DNA of 8,823 bases from Eubacteriales Family XIII. Incertae Sedis bacterium (GCA_031269205.1 JAISZM010000005.1:1-8823); one strand, 5' to 3'; positions 1 to 7,048 are shown, numbered from the stretch's first letter. Notes: a model not told the origin generated them from the sequence alone. A program made the numbers and translations.

Positions 1-77
1 TCAACACGCTGAAGAATGTGCTCTACCGCGCCAAAGTCAAAAACGAATTGTTGACAAAGCCAAAAGTCCGCGTATAA
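1..77 (+). pseudogene. 3' remnant of an Rpn-type nuclease gene (partial at left edge)
   Basis: Reading from base 3, the frame gives NTLKNVLYR followed by AKVKNELLTKPKVRV and a TAA stop at 75-77. The first part matches the intact Rpn-type nuclease further right: bases 1-29 and 1932-1960 agree at 26 of 29 positions, with two of the three changes silent. After NVLYR the match ends exactly where the catalytic core should begin, so the nuclease is broken here and the tail is unrelated sequence read through to a chance stop. The 5' part lies outside the window. What truncated it is not visible; insertion or deletion bringing in the downstream ATPase gene is a possibility. The -35 and -10 boxes of the next gene lie in this tail. 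Confidence 0.6.
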
Positions 78-78
78 T
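51..78 (+). promoter_or_regulatory. sigma70-type promoter for the first DUF4143 gene
   Basis: A perfect -35 box TTGACA (51-56) and a perfect -10 box TATAAT (73-78) are separated by 16 bases. Transcription would begin near 85, leaving a leader of about 33 bases before the ATG at 118. The leader contains GAAGGG (102-107), a usable ribosome-binding site 10 bases before the start. Both boxes fall in the tail of the broken nuclease frame. Confidence 0.8.
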
Positions 79-117
79 TAACAGTGAACACAGTTGCTTA
101 CGAAGGGATGGTAAGGT

Positions 118-1386
118 ATGGGCAACGAGTATTTGAAACGCATTTCCGATGACAGACTTAAACTGCTTCTCATGGCAAAAGGCGCGGTGTTGATCGAAGG
201 ACCGAAGTGGTGTGGCAAAACGCGTTCCGCTGAGGAATTGGCAAAGAGCGTATTGTATATGCAAGATCCGGATATCTCAAAGGCAAGTATGCTGACCGCG
301 AAAACGAAGCCGTCTTTATTATTGGAAGGCGATACGCCAAGACTGCTGGATGAATGGCAGGTTGCGCCTGAACTATGGAATGCCGTCCGGTTTGCCGTCG
401 ATAAAAGAAGGTCGCATGGACAGTTCATCCTGACCGGTTCCGTCGTTCCTGACAGAACCGGCGAAATGCACAGTGGAACAGGTCGCATTGCCCGGATGAG
501 GATGCGTACAATGTCACTCTGTGAAAGCGGTGAGTCCACGGGCGAGATATCCCTCGAAAAGCTGTTTGACGGGGAAACGGACATGGGAGGTTCGTCCCGG
601 CTTTCTGTTGAGGACCTGGCATTTATCATTAATCGCGGAGGGTGGCCTGAAGTCGTCGGTGAGGAAAACGAACAAATCGCGCTCGCCGTCGCGAGCGATT
701 ACGTCGAAGCCATCGTGAATGAGGATATCTCAAAAGCAGACGGCGTAGATAAAAATCCGGACAGAGTGAAACGCTTCCTGCGTTCTTTGTCCAGAAATAT
801 TTCAAATGAAGCGCGAACCACAACTATCCTGAACGATATGAAAGCCAACGATGAAACCTTGTCGCAACCGACAATAGATCAATATATAAATGCACTAAAA
901 AAAATATTCGTGATAGAAGATCTCCCCGCTTGGAGCGCGAAACTCCGTTCAAAAACAGCCATTCGTACTACGGCAAAAAGACACTTCACCGATCCGTCCA
1001 TTGCCGCGGCTTCACTTGGGGCTACGCCTGCCAAATTACTCTCCGATCTAAAAACATTTGGCTTTTTGTTTGAGTCACTCGCAATACGCGATCTAAGGGT
1101 GTATGCGGATAGCCTTGATGGAAGCGTCTGTCATTATCGCGACAAAAGCGGATTGGAGACAGACGCGATCATACAGCTCGCTGACGGGCGCTGGGGTGCG
1201 GTTGAAGTAAAGTTGGGTGCCGGAGAGATCGAAAGCGCAGCAGCGAATTTATTGAAAATAGAGCGCCGCATAGACACGGAAGAGATGAATAAACCTTCTT
1301 TTTTGATGGTATTGACCGGCACAGAGTATGCAACGCAAATGACAAATGGCGTCTGGATAGTCCCCTTGGGATGTTTGAAGCGATAA
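118..1386 (+). CDS. DUF4143 AAA-type ATPase (GPKWCGKT subfamily)
   Basis: A complete 422-aa predicted ATP-binding protein of the DUF4143 family, cytosolic with no membrane segments. An N-terminal AAA-type domain has Walker A GPKWCGKT (28-35), Walker B RLLDEW (75-80) and a sensor-like ILTGS (104-108). TGRIARMRMR (121-130) is a typical arginine-containing segment. RGGWPEVV (173-180) and a helical DUF4143 region (about 190-330) follow. The C-terminus resembles a PD-(D/E)XK fold: E347-T-D349, then E363-V-K365, so a nuclease-like role is possible but unproven. The start is fixed by family length, GAAGGG at 102-107 and a strong promoter. Members are common, scattered accessory genes whose cellular role is poorly known. 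It is only distantly related to the second ATPase at 2792-3967, so the two are not a recent duplication. Confidence 0.9.
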   Translation: MGNEYLKRISDDRLKLLLMAKGAVLIEGPKWCGKTRSAEELAKSVLYMQDPDISKASMLTAKTKPSLLLEGDTPRLLDEWQVAPELWNAVRFAVDKRRSHGQFILTGSVVPDRTGEMHSGTGRIARMRMRTMSLCESGESTGEISLEKLFDGETDMGGSSRLSVEDLAFIINRGGWPEVVGEENEQIALAVASDYVEAIVNEDISKADGVDKNPDRVKRFLRSLSRNISNEARTTTILNDMKANDETLSQPTIDQYINALKKIFVIEDLPAWSAKLRSKTAIRTTAKRHFTDPSIAAASLGATPAKLLSDLKTFGFLFESLAIRDLRVYADSLDGSVCHYRDKSGLETDAIIQLADGRWGAVEVKLGAGEIESAAANLLKIERRIDTEEMNKPSFLMVLTGTEYATQMTNGVWIVPLGCLKR

Positions 1387-1433
1387 TCGCCGGGATTTTT
1401 CATCACAGGCGAGCCGATCTCCGGCCGGCTCGC
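1380..1433 (+). terminator. possible terminator hairpins after the first ATPase gene
   Basis: An 11-base palindrome GCGATAATCGC (1380-1390) overlaps the stop codon and is followed by CGGGATTTTT. A stronger hairpin follows: GCGAGCCG (1409-1416) pairs with CGGCTCGC (1426-1433) across a 9-base loop. The sequence after it (TCGCTTCTTAATATT) is only weakly T-rich. Together they are a plausible, not ideal, transcription stop. Confidence 0.45.
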
Positions 1434-1721
1434 TCGCTTCTTAATATTAAGGCTGATTAATCAATGTTTCCTCAATACTTCTGCTCGAGTTCGTTCTTGA
1501 ACTTCTCGAGTCACCATTTTTAATTTACATGCATCTGTTTTCATATCTTTTCACCACGCGATTATTACACCATGATCGTTTTGCTACAATGCGGTAATCC
1601 CTTGCTGAAATGCGAATTTAATTTATCCGCAACCCGCTACGCGTTGTCATGGTTGCGGGAGTACGAGGCAATGCGCTCAATCGGACGTGAATCAAAAGAT
1701 GTTGCAAAAGGCAAAAACATA
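1434..1721. other. intergenic stretch with a hairpin and doubtful micro-ORFs
   Basis: No convincing gene is visible in this AT-rich region. It contains an imperfect inverted repeat bounded by CTCGAG at 1484-1489 and 1505-1510. A clean stem pairs CCGCAACC (1627-1634) with GGTTGCGG (1651-1658) across 16 bases. An extended -10-like TGCTACAAT occurs at 1582-1590. Two unlisted short frames exist. One on + runs 1572-1730 (52 codons, no ribosome-binding site). One on - runs 1544-1461 (27 codons, rich in charged residues, ending AEVLRKH). Either could be a decayed gene fragment; I recognise neither. Confidence 0.4.
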
Positions 1722-1751
1722 TTGACATAGTAATAATATCCATGTTACAAT
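1722..1751 (+). promoter_or_regulatory. extended -10 promoter for the Rpn-type nuclease
   Basis: TTGACA (1722-1727) and TACAAT (1746-1751) are 18 bases apart, with TG one base upstream of the -10 box (TGTTACAAT), an extended -10 element. Transcription would start near 1758. That gives a leader of about 17 bases to ATG 1775, or 38 bases to ATG 1796. Confidence 0.7.
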
Positions 1752-1774
1752 ATCCCAATAATTAAAATTACTTC

Positions 1775-2674
1775 ATGCACGAAAGTGAGAGCAACATGGA
1801 TGCTTATGCCGGCGCCGAACGCAACTACAAGAACAATGTCTTTGTGGACTATATCGGGACGAAAGAACGGCTCATCGAAGTGTACAACGCCGTCCGCGGG
1901 ACGGACTACGCGAACGACACGCACATCGAAATCAACACGCTGAAAAACGTGCTCTACCGTTTCATCCAGAACGACATCTCCTTTGTGATAGACGGGAAAC
2001 TCGTCGTCCTGATCGAGCATCAGAGCACCATCAATGAGAATATGCCCATACGTATGTTCGAGTACCTCGCGAAAATATACGAGAGGATGATCGACAGCGA
2101 CGCGTATTACCGAAAAAACAGGATAGTGCTGCCGCGCCCCGAGTTCATCGTGTTCTATAACGGGAAGGAAGAATATGACGAGAAGAAAACGTTGAAGCTC
2201 TCGGAATCCTACGCAGACGGCGGCGGCGGGGAGAGCATGGAGCTGGTCGTCAGCGTCTACAACATAAACAGGGGGATGAACAAGGATGTGCTTGATAAGA
2301 GCAGGGCGCTGGGGGAATACGTCGCGTTAGTATCAAAACTTCGGGAGTATGAGGAAGCGGGATATCCTCTTGAAAAAGCCGTTGACGACGTGATAAAATA
2401 CTGTATAAAGAACGATATCATGGTTGATTATCTCAAAGAACACGGGAGCGAAGTCATGAGTATATTGGTACACGAATACAGCTATGAGGACGAACTGCGC
2501 GTGACGAAAATGGAGGGCGAGGAGAAAGGCTTTGCCGCAGGCCGCGCCGAGGAAGCGCAAAAGGCGCATGAAGCGACAGCCGCTTCCGCGCGGCGCATGA
2601 AAGCTAAGGGGCTTTCGACACGGGAGATTGCGGAGTTTCTCGATATCCCCGAAGCGGAAGTCGAAAAACTTTAA
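1775..2674 (+). CDS. Rpn-family PD-(D/E)XK nuclease / putative transposase
   Basis: A 299-aa protein of the Rpn family (recombination-promoting nuclease, once called transposase_31 or PDDEXK_2), thought to cut DNA and promote RecA-independent recombination. The catalytic core is visible: E33 in a helix, D67 in NDISFVIDGK, then E81 and Q83 in LIEHQST, the usual D...ExQ form. Residues 122-160 (EFIVFYNG to ELVVSVYN) continue the fold. The C-terminus has an Ala/Glu-rich helical arm (246-276) and a helix-turn-helix-like tail, GLSTREIAEFLDIPEAEVEKL-like, at 279-299 that may contact DNA. The start is uncertain. ATG 1775 has no ribosome-binding site, while ATG 1796 (residue 8) follows GAAAGTGAGAG, so the protein may be 292 aa. 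It is preceded by its own promoter and followed by an inverted repeat and a DUF4143 ATPase gene. A broken paralogue lies at the left edge. Confidence 0.88.
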   Translation: MHESESNMDAYAGAERNYKNNVFVDYIGTKERLIEVYNAVRGTDYANDTHIEINTLKNVLYRFIQNDISFVIDGKLVVLIEHQSTINENMPIRMFEYLAKIYERMIDSDAYYRKNRIVLPRPEFIVFYNGKEEYDEKKTLKLSESYADGGGGESMELVVSVYNINRGMNKDVLDKSRALGEYVALVSKLREYEEAGYPLEKAVDDVIKYCIKNDIMVDYLKEHGSEVMSILVHEYSYEDELRVTKMEGEEKGFAAGRAEEAQKAHEATAASARRMKAKGLSTREIAEFLDIPEAEVEKL

Positions 2675-2733
2675 GCCATCCAGTATGTGGTCTGTTTAGC
2701 GGGACATTGATAATCAGCACCGCCCCCACTTAA

Positions 2734-2774
2734 TTCCGGATAAATCCGCAATCCGATTGCGGATTTATCCGGAA
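2734..2774. repeat. perfect 19-bp inverted repeat with a 3-base loop
   Basis: TTCCGGATAAATCCGCAAT (2734-2752) is exactly reverse-complementary to 2756-2774, with CCG between them. It lies 59 bases after the nuclease stop and 17 bases before the ATPase start, and TCTGTTTTAA follows. It can act as the nuclease's intrinsic terminator. Its right arm also supplies the -35 region of the likely ATPase promoter, so it could equally be an operator or the end of a small mobile element. I see no second copy in the window. Confidence 0.85.
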
Positions 2775-2785
2775 TCTGTTTTAAT
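2757..2785 (+). promoter_or_regulatory. probable promoter giving a leaderless ATPase mRNA
   Basis: An extended -10 element TGTTTTAAT (2777-2785; hexamer TTTAAT, 5 of 6 consensus) lies 6 bases before the ATG at 2792. Transcription would start at or next to that A. A weak -35, TTGCGG (2757-2762), sits 17 bases upstream inside the inverted repeat. No ribosome-binding site precedes the ATG, which agrees with leaderless translation. Confidence 0.5.
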
Positions 2786-2791
2786 ATAGTT

Positions 2792-3967
2792 ATGATAAAA
2801 CGTGAGATCGAAAATATCATAGCGGAGTATACGCGCACATTCCCCGTCGTCGCGTTCACGGGCGCGAGACAGACGGGAAAGACGACGCTCATAAAACACC
2901 TGTTCCCCAACTATCGCTACTTCAATCTGGAGGAACTGTCGACGTACAGACGGGTCAGGGACGATGTGGCGTCGTTTGTCAATCCCGGCGTTTCCAAGGT
3001 GATTATTGATGAGATACAGCGTATGCCGGAACTGCTGTCACAGATACAGGCCACGGTGGATGTACAGAAAAAGATGGGGAGTTACATCATCTCGGGCAGT
3101 CAGAATCTGCTTCTGAGCGAGCACATATCCCAATCGTTGGCGGGAAGGGCGGCATATATCGAGTTGCCCGGTCTTGTGCTTTCGGAACTGGCGGGGATGG
3201 ACGGGGCCGATGATCTGTATCGACGCATATGGCACGGCTTCTATCCCGCAGTCTATGACCGCGACGTAGACCCCTCGATGTATTACGACCAATACGTCAG
3301 TACCTATATCGAGCGTGACGTGCGTCTGCTGAAGAACATCGCCGACCTCGATGCTTTTCGGAGGTTCATCGGGTCGTTGGCAGGCTCGGTGGGCAGACCG
3401 TTCAACGCGAGTTCTATCGCGGACAACATAGGCGTCAGCCCGGGCGCCGTCAAGAACTGGCTCTCCGTACTCGAAGCCACTTATATCATATTCAGATTGC
3501 GGCCGTTCTACCGAAACATCGGTAAGCAGATCACCAAGACGCCGAAAATCTATTTCTATGACACCGGCTTGCTCTGTTTCCTTCTGGGAGTCCCTTCACC
3601 CGCGGACTTGGCGAACCACTATATGATAGGGCCGATATTCGAGAACTTCGTGATTGCGGATATCAAAAAGAGCATTATGAACAGAAAGAGTTTTGAAAAA
3701 ATCTTTTATTACAGAGACAAGCGCGGCGAGGTTGACCTTCTCATCAATGACGGCGATACGTACAGGCCGGTCGAAATCAAGAGAGCGATGTCCTATTCGT
3801 CACACTTTACCGAGGGGCTCAGATATTGGTGCGATTTGTTTTCGGGCGGCGACATGAAGATATCGCTTCCCTGCATAGTGTACGCGGGTGAAACGCATGA
3901 GCCGGGCAACACGTTCAGGCTCATCAATTGGAAGGACGCGACGGCTGTTTTCCCTCTTTCACATTGA
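2792..3967 (+). CDS. DUF4143 AAA-type ATPase (GARQTGKT subfamily)
   Basis: A complete 391-aa predicted ATP-binding protein. Walker A is GARQTGKT (24-31), Walker B VIIDE (70-74), the sensor-like strand ISGSQN (100-105), and AGRA (117-120) supplies the likely arginine finger. The DUF4143 half begins near TYIERDVRLL (171-180). It includes a winged-helix-like segment (about 204-232: NASSIADNIGVSPGAVKNWL in essence) and the hallmark YFYDTGL (254-260) and FENFV (283-287). The C-terminus has YYRDKRGEVDLL (306-317) and VEIK (327-330), the D315...E328-x-K330 pattern of PD-(D/E)XK enzymes, so it may bind or cut DNA. The start fits the family's usual N-terminus (MIKREIE). No ribosome-binding site is present and the mRNA may be leaderless. 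It lies just after the Rpn-type gene and converges on the MFS gene 39 bases away. Substrate and partners are unknown. Confidence 0.9.
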   Translation: MIKREIENIIAEYTRTFPVVAFTGARQTGKTTLIKHLFPNYRYFNLEELSTYRRVRDDVASFVNPGVSKVIIDEIQRMPELLSQIQATVDVQKKMGSYIISGSQNLLLSEHISQSLAGRAAYIELPGLVLSELAGMDGADDLYRRIWHGFYPAVYDRDVDPSMYYDQYVSTYIERDVRLLKNIADLDAFRRFIGSLAGSVGRPFNASSIADNIGVSPGAVKNWLSVLEATYIIFRLRPFYRNIGKQITKTPKIYFYDTGLLCFLLGVPSPADLANHYMIGPIFENFVIADIKKSIMNRKSFEKIFYYRDKRGEVDLLINDGDTYRPVEIKRAMSYSSHFTEGLRYWCDLFSGGDMKISLPCIVYAGETHEPGNTFRLINWKDATAVFPLSH

Positions 3968-4006
3968 CGACCAGCACGACGAAGGCGGCCATCCCTATGG
4001 TGACGC

Positions 4007-5866
4007 TCAGCCTCCCCCGATGGGCAGGCGTTTCATCAGGGTTCGCATGATGTCGCCTCTGCTGATCGTTCCCACGAGTACATCGTCTTGCGTCACGGGC
4101 AGTTTGTTCATGCCCTTTTCTATGAATATCCGGCAGACCTCGAACAGGGGCGTATCGCGGGAGGCCGTGATCACGTGCTTTGACGCGATGTCCATCACGT
4201 TCTTGCCGAGCAGGTTCTTCCCTTTCGCGAAAAAGCCTTCCTCATCGGGTAGCACGAGGGAGTAGGCTTCCGCTTCGAAGAGCACGTTGTGTTTCGACAT
4301 CAGTTTCAGCACGTCGCCGTCCGAGATAAAGCCGACGACATGTTGCTCCCGGTCGACGACGGGCAGGCCGCGGGTCTTGAATTTGATAAATTTTTCGACC
4401 ACCTGCTCCAGCGTCTCATCACATGAGGCGGTGTACGGGTCGGAAAGCATCACGGCGTCAAGCTCATAAGACTTCACAGAGGTGGATGGACGCCGCAGCG
4501 GTTTTTTTACATAAACCAACACCATGATTAAGGCGGTCATGGCGACGAGGAGACTCAGGAAGTAGGTGGTCAGGATTCCCACAAGCTGCGACTCCGCTTC
4601 GCCGCGGCTCGCGAACCAGGTCGCGGAGAGCGTCATGGCCGATATCATGCCGGCGGTGCCGAGCGTGGCCGCAGTCTGCCTGAGCGTGCTCGATACGGCG
4701 TTACCGTGGTGCAGCACCTCGTCGTCGAGCTCGCTGAGCGACCATATATTGATCGGCGTGTTCGCGAGCATGAGTCCGGCGGAACGCACTGCGTAACTGA
4801 CCGTTATAAACGCGGCGGAGGTGTCGAAGTCGAACAGCATCATGGCCGCGGAACCGGCCGCGACGAGGGCCACCCCCGTAACGGAAACCGCGCGAGCCCC
4901 AAAGCGGTCGTAGAGCCTGCCCGCAAAGTAGCCGCAGAGGGCGCCGACGAGCGCTCCGGGCATCATGACCGTGCCGGAAAGCGTCGCGGACAGTCCGCGC
5001 ACGGTCTGGACGTAGATGGGTATCGTGATGGTGGCCGCCGTGAGCGAGACCATGATGATCATCGTTATGATCGTGCCCACGCGGAAGCGCTTGTTCGCGA
5101 GGACTCTGATCCGCAGAAACGGCCGATCCGATTTCAACTGACGCCGCGCGAACAGGGTCAGCGCGACAGCCGCGCCCGCTATCATCACCACGGCCATCGG
5201 CAGTGTCTCGGCGTGGCCGATGACCGAAAACGCGTAGAGCAGGAGGAACAGCCCCGCCGACGAGAGCGTGATGGACAGTTTGTCGAGCGATACGTCTTTC
5301 GTCCTGCCGAAATTTTTCATCGAGACGGCGGCGGACACTATCACGACCACGGCGAGAGCGGCCATGATGAGAAACATGAAGCGCCAGCCCACATTGTCGG
5401 TCAGCACGCCTGAGACGACGGGTCCTATCGCCGGAGCGAACATGATGATGAGGCTCATCATTCCCATTGCCGATCCGCGTTTTTCATAGGGAAATACCAG
5501 AAGCAGGATAGTCGTTGAGAAGGGGAGCATGACCCCCGCGCAGACCGCCTGGAGCACCCGCCCCGCGAGCAGTACGCCGAAATTGTATCCCCAGGCCGCG
5601 AGGAGGCTGCCCGCGAGGAACAGCACGAAGATCGCGATGAACAGCTTCTTCGTCGGAAACCTGTCCATCAGGAAGGCGGATATCGCGATGACTATCGCGT
5701 TGACCAGGGTGAAGCCCGACACGAGCCACTGGGCGGTGGTCGCGCTGACCCCCGTTTCGAGCATTATAGCGGGCAGCGCGGGCACTACGAGCGTCTGGTT
5801 CAGCACGGAGAGAAAGGCGCCGCACAGCATCAGAACTATTATGTTTTTGTTTTCTCTGCTCATCAT
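4007..5866 (-). CDS. DHA2-like MFS transporter fused to two CBS domains
   Basis: An inner-membrane transporter of the major facilitator superfamily, closest in style to the EmrB/QacA (DHA2) drug-efflux group. Numbers are for the 619-aa form starting at ATG 5866. TM1 carries LNQTLVVPALP (22-32); a motif A-like MDRFPTKK (67-74) and a motif C-like APAIGPVVSG (144-153) follow. Hydrophobic segments continue to about 452. The last 150 residues form a CBS pair: the first at about 473-528 with GFISDGDVLK (512-521), the second at about 557-613 with GTISRGDIMR (599-608). CBS pairs usually bind adenosine nucleotides or similar ligands and gate the attached protein. I chose ATG 5866 because GGAG lies 9 bases upstream; a TTG at 5872 would be only 3 bases from it. 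It is probably cotranscribed with the Gate-domain gene 40 bases upstream. Substrate is unknown, and efflux is only one option. Confidence 0.9.
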   Translation of the reverse strand: MMSRENKNIIVLMLCGAFLSVLNQTLVVPALPAIMLETGVSATTAQWLVSGFTLVNAIVIAISAFLMDRFPTKKLFIAIFVLFLAGSLLAAWGYNFGVLLAGRVLQAVCAGVMLPFSTTILLLVFPYEKRGSAMGMMSLIIMFAPAIGPVVSGVLTDNVGWRFMFLIMAALAVVVIVSAAVSMKNFGRTKDVSLDKLSITLSSAGLFLLLYAFSVIGHAETLPMAVVMIAGAAVALTLFARRQLKSDRPFLRIRVLANKRFRVGTIITMIIMVSLTAATITIPIYVQTVRGLSATLSGTVMMPGALVGALCGYFAGRLYDRFGARAVSVTGVALVAAGSAAMMLFDFDTSAAFITVSYAVRSAGLMLANTPINIWSLSELDDEVLHHGNAVSSTLRQTAATLGTAGMISAMTLSATWFASRGEAESQLVGILTTYFLSLLVAMTALIMVLVYVKKPLRRPSTSVKSYELDAVMLSDPYTASCDETLEQVVEKFIKFKTRGLPVVDREQHVVGFISDGDVLKLMSKHNVLFEAEAYSLVLPDEEGFFAKGKNLLGKNVMDIASKHVITASRDTPLFEVCRIFIEKGMNKLPVTQDDVLVGTISRGDIMRTLMKRLPIGGG

Positions 5867-5897
5867 GTACAAATGCTCCGTCTCCGGGATATCCCTT

Positions 5898-5931
5898 GCG
5901 CCTGCCTCATTTCGCGAAGCGCGGCAGGCGC
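5898..5931. repeat. GC-rich inverted repeat at the operon junction
   Basis: GCGCCTGCC (5898-5906) pairs with GGCAGGCGC (5923-5931) across 16 bases that contain the palindrome TTCGCGAA (5911-5918). It overlaps the last codons of the Gate-domain gene. No T-run follows on the - strand, so it is not a standard terminator. In the mRNA it could stabilise the upstream cistron or lower read-through into the MFS gene. A GGGATATCCC palindrome (5886-5895) sits beside it. Confidence 0.5.
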
Positions 5932-6887
5932 GCGGCTACGGCTGTGATGAGCGTGGCTATGAGCAACCGCACCACGCAGAAGAAGAACACGCCGCCGCCC
6001 GCCACGGCGAACAGAATGGACGTCTCTATGATGCCGTGGCAGGCATAGAGGAATACGCCTATAAGGGTGAAGTCGCGGGTGGACAGCGGCGTCCGCTTGT
6101 TGATTTCCATGAGGGTTCCCGCCCCGTAGGTTACTCCCATCAACAGGCCCACGAGCAACGGAAGGAGCGCGTCCTCCGAAATTCCGAGCAGGCGACGGTA
6201 CGAGCCGAGCTTCAGCGCGAAACGCTCGACGAGTTTGTACGAGAGAATAAATTCGATGACGATCATGAGCGGGATGATGACGCGCGCTAGCGAGAGGACT
6301 ACGGACAGGCTTCCCCAGAGCATCTCGGACAGCATGGTTCGGAGTTGCCCCCAGACAAATTCCCCGCTGGCCGTCAGTATCTCCGCCCCGCCCGCGCTGT
6401 CCGACGCGTTCTGAAGCGCCGCATGACCCGCTCCGCCGTCGTACATCAAGCCCGCAAGCCAACCGACAAAAAGCCCCGTCGCCACCGCGAGCACGAACCG
6501 ATAGAGCGTATATTTCGCGGGATGAAACCCTATCTGATAGCCGATCGCCGCCTCGAGTGGTATCGTGTGAAAGCAGAGTATTATCATCGCGATGGTCGTA
6601 ATCTGCGCCGTCGTGAAATCGAATCCGCTCATGGCGGCGGCTACGCCGTACTCGTCCGAAAAGATTCCCGCGACTATCGGAACGGCCGCGTCGCCAGGCA
6701 GAGAGAACACGCGCATGGCGGGCGCGAGACGCTCCTGCATGAAGGGGATGATCGGCGTGTATTTGAGGAACACAACGACGACGTATATCGGCAACATGAC
6801 GCGCAGTAACATACCGCCTGTTCTGACGCCTTTTATAAAGCCATCCTTTATCATAAGGACGGCCTGTGGGGGACTACCTTTTCTCAT
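5907..6887 (-). CDS. nucleoside-recognition (Gate) domain membrane protein
   Basis: A 326-aa polytopic membrane protein with the nucleoside-recognition/Gate fold (the family of SpmA, SpmB, YjiH and the FeoB gate). It appears internally duplicated. GDAAVPIVAGIFSDEYG (65-81) mirrors EDALLPLLVGLLMGVTYG (238-255), and FHTIPLE (106-112) mirrors CHGIIE (283-288). H107 and H284 hold matching places. A hydrophilic Gly/Ala/Ser linker (about 150-176) joins the halves. Transported substrate is unproven; the family name reflects similarity to nucleoside transporters. It is the first gene of a probable operon with the MFS-CBS transporter. The start is uncertain: ATG 6887 lacks a ribosome-binding site and would have almost no leader, while ATG 6854 (residue 12) has a weak AGG 8 bases upstream and fits the family's usual N-terminus better. 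Confidence 0.8.
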   Translation of the reverse strand: MRKGSPPQAVLMIKDGFIKGVRTGGMLLRVMLPIYVVVVFLKYTPIIPFMQERLAPAMRVFSLPGDAAVPIVAGIFSDEYGVAAAMSGFDFTTAQITTIAMIILCFHTIPLEAAIGYQIGFHPAKYTLYRFVLAVATGLFVGWLAGLMYDGGAGHAALQNASDSAGGAEILTASGEFVWGQLRTMLSEMLWGSLSVVLSLARVIIPLMIVIEFILSYKLVERFALKLGSYRRLLGISEDALLPLLVGLLMGVTYGAGTLMEINKRTPLSTRDFTLIGVFLYACHGIIETSILFAVAGGGVFFFCVVRLLIATLITAVAARLPRFAK

Positions 6888-6896
6888 TATGGCTTT

Positions 6897-6925
6897 AATT
6901 TATCACATCTCGAGATTTTTCTCAA
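6897..6925 (-). promoter_or_regulatory. promoter of the Gate-MFS operon
   Basis: On the - strand, TTGAGA (6925-6920) and TAAATT (6902-6897) are exactly 17 bases apart. The start point would be near 6890, which gives only a few leader bases before ATG 6887 and about 36 before ATG 6854. Confidence 0.55.
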
Positions 6926-6956
6926 TCTCGCGAAGGCGAGTAGGTGAAGGCGAGTA
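6907..6956. repeat. cluster of short palindromes and a direct repeat in the divergent region
   Basis: ATCTCGAGAT (6907-6916) is a perfect palindrome lying between the -35 and -10 boxes of the operon promoter. CGAGATT (6911-6917) pairs with AATCTCG (6924-6930) around 6 bases and covers the -35 box. GAAGGCGAGTA occurs twice (6932-6942 and 6946-6956), 14 bases apart. These could be operator sites, for instance for the small ribbon-helix-helix protein encoded next door, but that link is inference. Confidence 0.45.
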
Positions 6957-7014
6957 CGGCAAGCATAGCTGCAAGATAAATAACATGGTACCTCATAAAT
7001 GCTTTTTGCAATGC

Positions 7015-7048
7015 TTCCTTATTTTGCTTTTCGCACTACAATCATAAT
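7015..7048 (+). promoter_or_regulatory. weak promoter candidates for the small RHH gene
   Basis: Two overlapping -10-like boxes, TACAAT (7037-7042) and CATAAT (7043-7048), precede the ribosome-binding site. The only -35 candidate is a poor TTCCTT (7015-7020), 16 bases before TACAAT. Such a promoter would need help or be weak. Confidence 0.3.

Noticed and set aside
118..3967. The two ATPases as an IstB-like transposition helper pair with a transposase
   Set aside because: Both have DUF4143 features rather than IstB features, and no terminal repeats or DDE transposase frame the region.
4706..6290. Long + strand open frames opposite the MFS and Gate genes (for example 4706-5413 and 5529-6290)
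   Set aside because: They are rich in Arg, Gly and His in the way expected of antisense frames of GC-rich membrane-protein genes and match no family I know; the - strand genes explain the region.
5863..6462. A 199-codon - strand frame overlapping the Gate gene
   Set aside because: It is a shifted frame of the same gene, Arg-rich with no hydrophobic pattern, whereas the accepted frame has clear Gate motifs.
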